From positions 1-28,235 of the IMG/VR virus record IMGVR_UViG_3300044742_000113: 28,235 nucleotides of DNA; one strand, written 5' to 3'. Position 1 is the stretch's first letter. Each line of letters begins with the position of its first letter. Below the pieces are notes generated by a model. It was not told the origin of the DNA. It saw only the letters and a list, made by a program, of their open reading frames with translations, and made no database searches. The translations under genes were made by a program, and so were the position numbers. Shown piece by piece: positions 28,168 through 28,235 of this stretch. This DNA is from a virus.

Positions 28168-28235
28168 TCAGGTTGATTTTGGTTGTTTGCGGATGATCAG
28201 ATAATCAACCCGCTTTCGGTCTTTGATACGATAGA
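28168..28235 (-). CDS. Partial gene, C-terminal end only
   Basis: The last 21 codons of a minus-strand gene are visible before TGA at 28168. They read YRIKDRKRVDYLIIRKQPKS and one more Thr, a basic end. The body lies beyond the right edge of the window. The ribosome site of the next gene begins seven bases after the stop, as in a packed operon. No identity can be given. Confidence 0.45.
   Translation of the reverse strand, partial: YRIKDRKRVDYLIIRKQPKST

Noticed and set aside
27982-28176. 64-residue plus-strand frame at the right end
   Set aside because: The minus strand there has a better candidate with ribosome site and membrane-like sequence; this frame has no site and follows no plus-strand promoter.
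1-28235. CRISPR array, insertion sequence or integrase attachment site
   Set aside because: No regularly spaced direct repeats, transposase motifs or terminal inverted repeats were seen. The only clear DNA repeats are the three 43-nt tag-coding copies.

Overview
The window is part of a tailed-phage genome of the T4-like myovirus type. The baseplate genes are the clearest evidence: gp6, gp25, gp27, gp53, a gp48-like tube protein, gp26 and a PAAR tip are all recognisable from their protein sequences, together with the gp4 head-completion nuclease. Several promoters are T4-type late promoters (TATAAATA or CTAAATAC). The DNA is AT-rich. An alphaproteobacterial (possibly rhizobial) host is only a guess, from CTTGAC-type -35 boxes and a single-domain response regulator of a style common in that class.

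Layout. Positions 1-3905 (minus strand) hold small accessory genes: three paralogues that share a near-identical N-terminal peptide (MTKDxFDDIFGKHF), a transglutaminase-like protein, a C2H2 zinc-finger protein, a secreted or membrane Lys/Pro-rich protein, a truncated DUF6197 copy, tRNA-Cys, an orphan MbcA/ParS-like antitoxin-type protein and two small membrane proteins. Positions 3923-7260 (mostly minus) hold wedge genes gp6 and gp25, a decayed homing endonuclease between them, a short plus-strand island and the PAAR spike tip. Positions 7267-10492 hold a basic protein, a plus-strand response regulator, a papain-like amidase-type protein that appears to lack a normal start codon, small proteins and a GH25 endolysin beside a candidate tiny holin. 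Positions 10502-12259 (plus) hold an early-type operon: two tandem DUF6197 genes, a basic HTH protein, a conserved hypothetical and a small membrane protein.

Positions 12228-19063 (minus) hold a small membrane protein, two proteins with T4 capsid-targeting-like N-termini, a GIY-YIG homing endonuclease, a central spike split into three genes (beta-helix, coiled coil, OB domain), the hub gp27, the wedge gp53 and a gp48-like tube cap. Positions 19128-27806 (plus) hold gp4, two conserved unknowns, a tube-fold protein, a gp26-type assembly protein followed by a small -1-frame ORF at a U UUU UUU slippery site, a 1312-residue tape-measure-like protein with two embedded peptidoglycan-hydrolase-like domains, and a 614-residue three-domain cell-wall lysin. 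A strong terminator ends this operon. tRNA(CAU), a broken small membrane ORF and a partial gene (minus strand) close the window.

How it fits together: most genes build the contractile-tail baseplate. The lysozyme normally fused inside gp5 is missing; cell-wall digestion during entry is probably moved to the two large plus-strand proteins, while the GH25 enzyme serves in final lysis. Late promoters drive the structural genes from both strands, and in one place (19071-19104) two of them face each other. Stretches of more than 300 bases without a gene: none seen.
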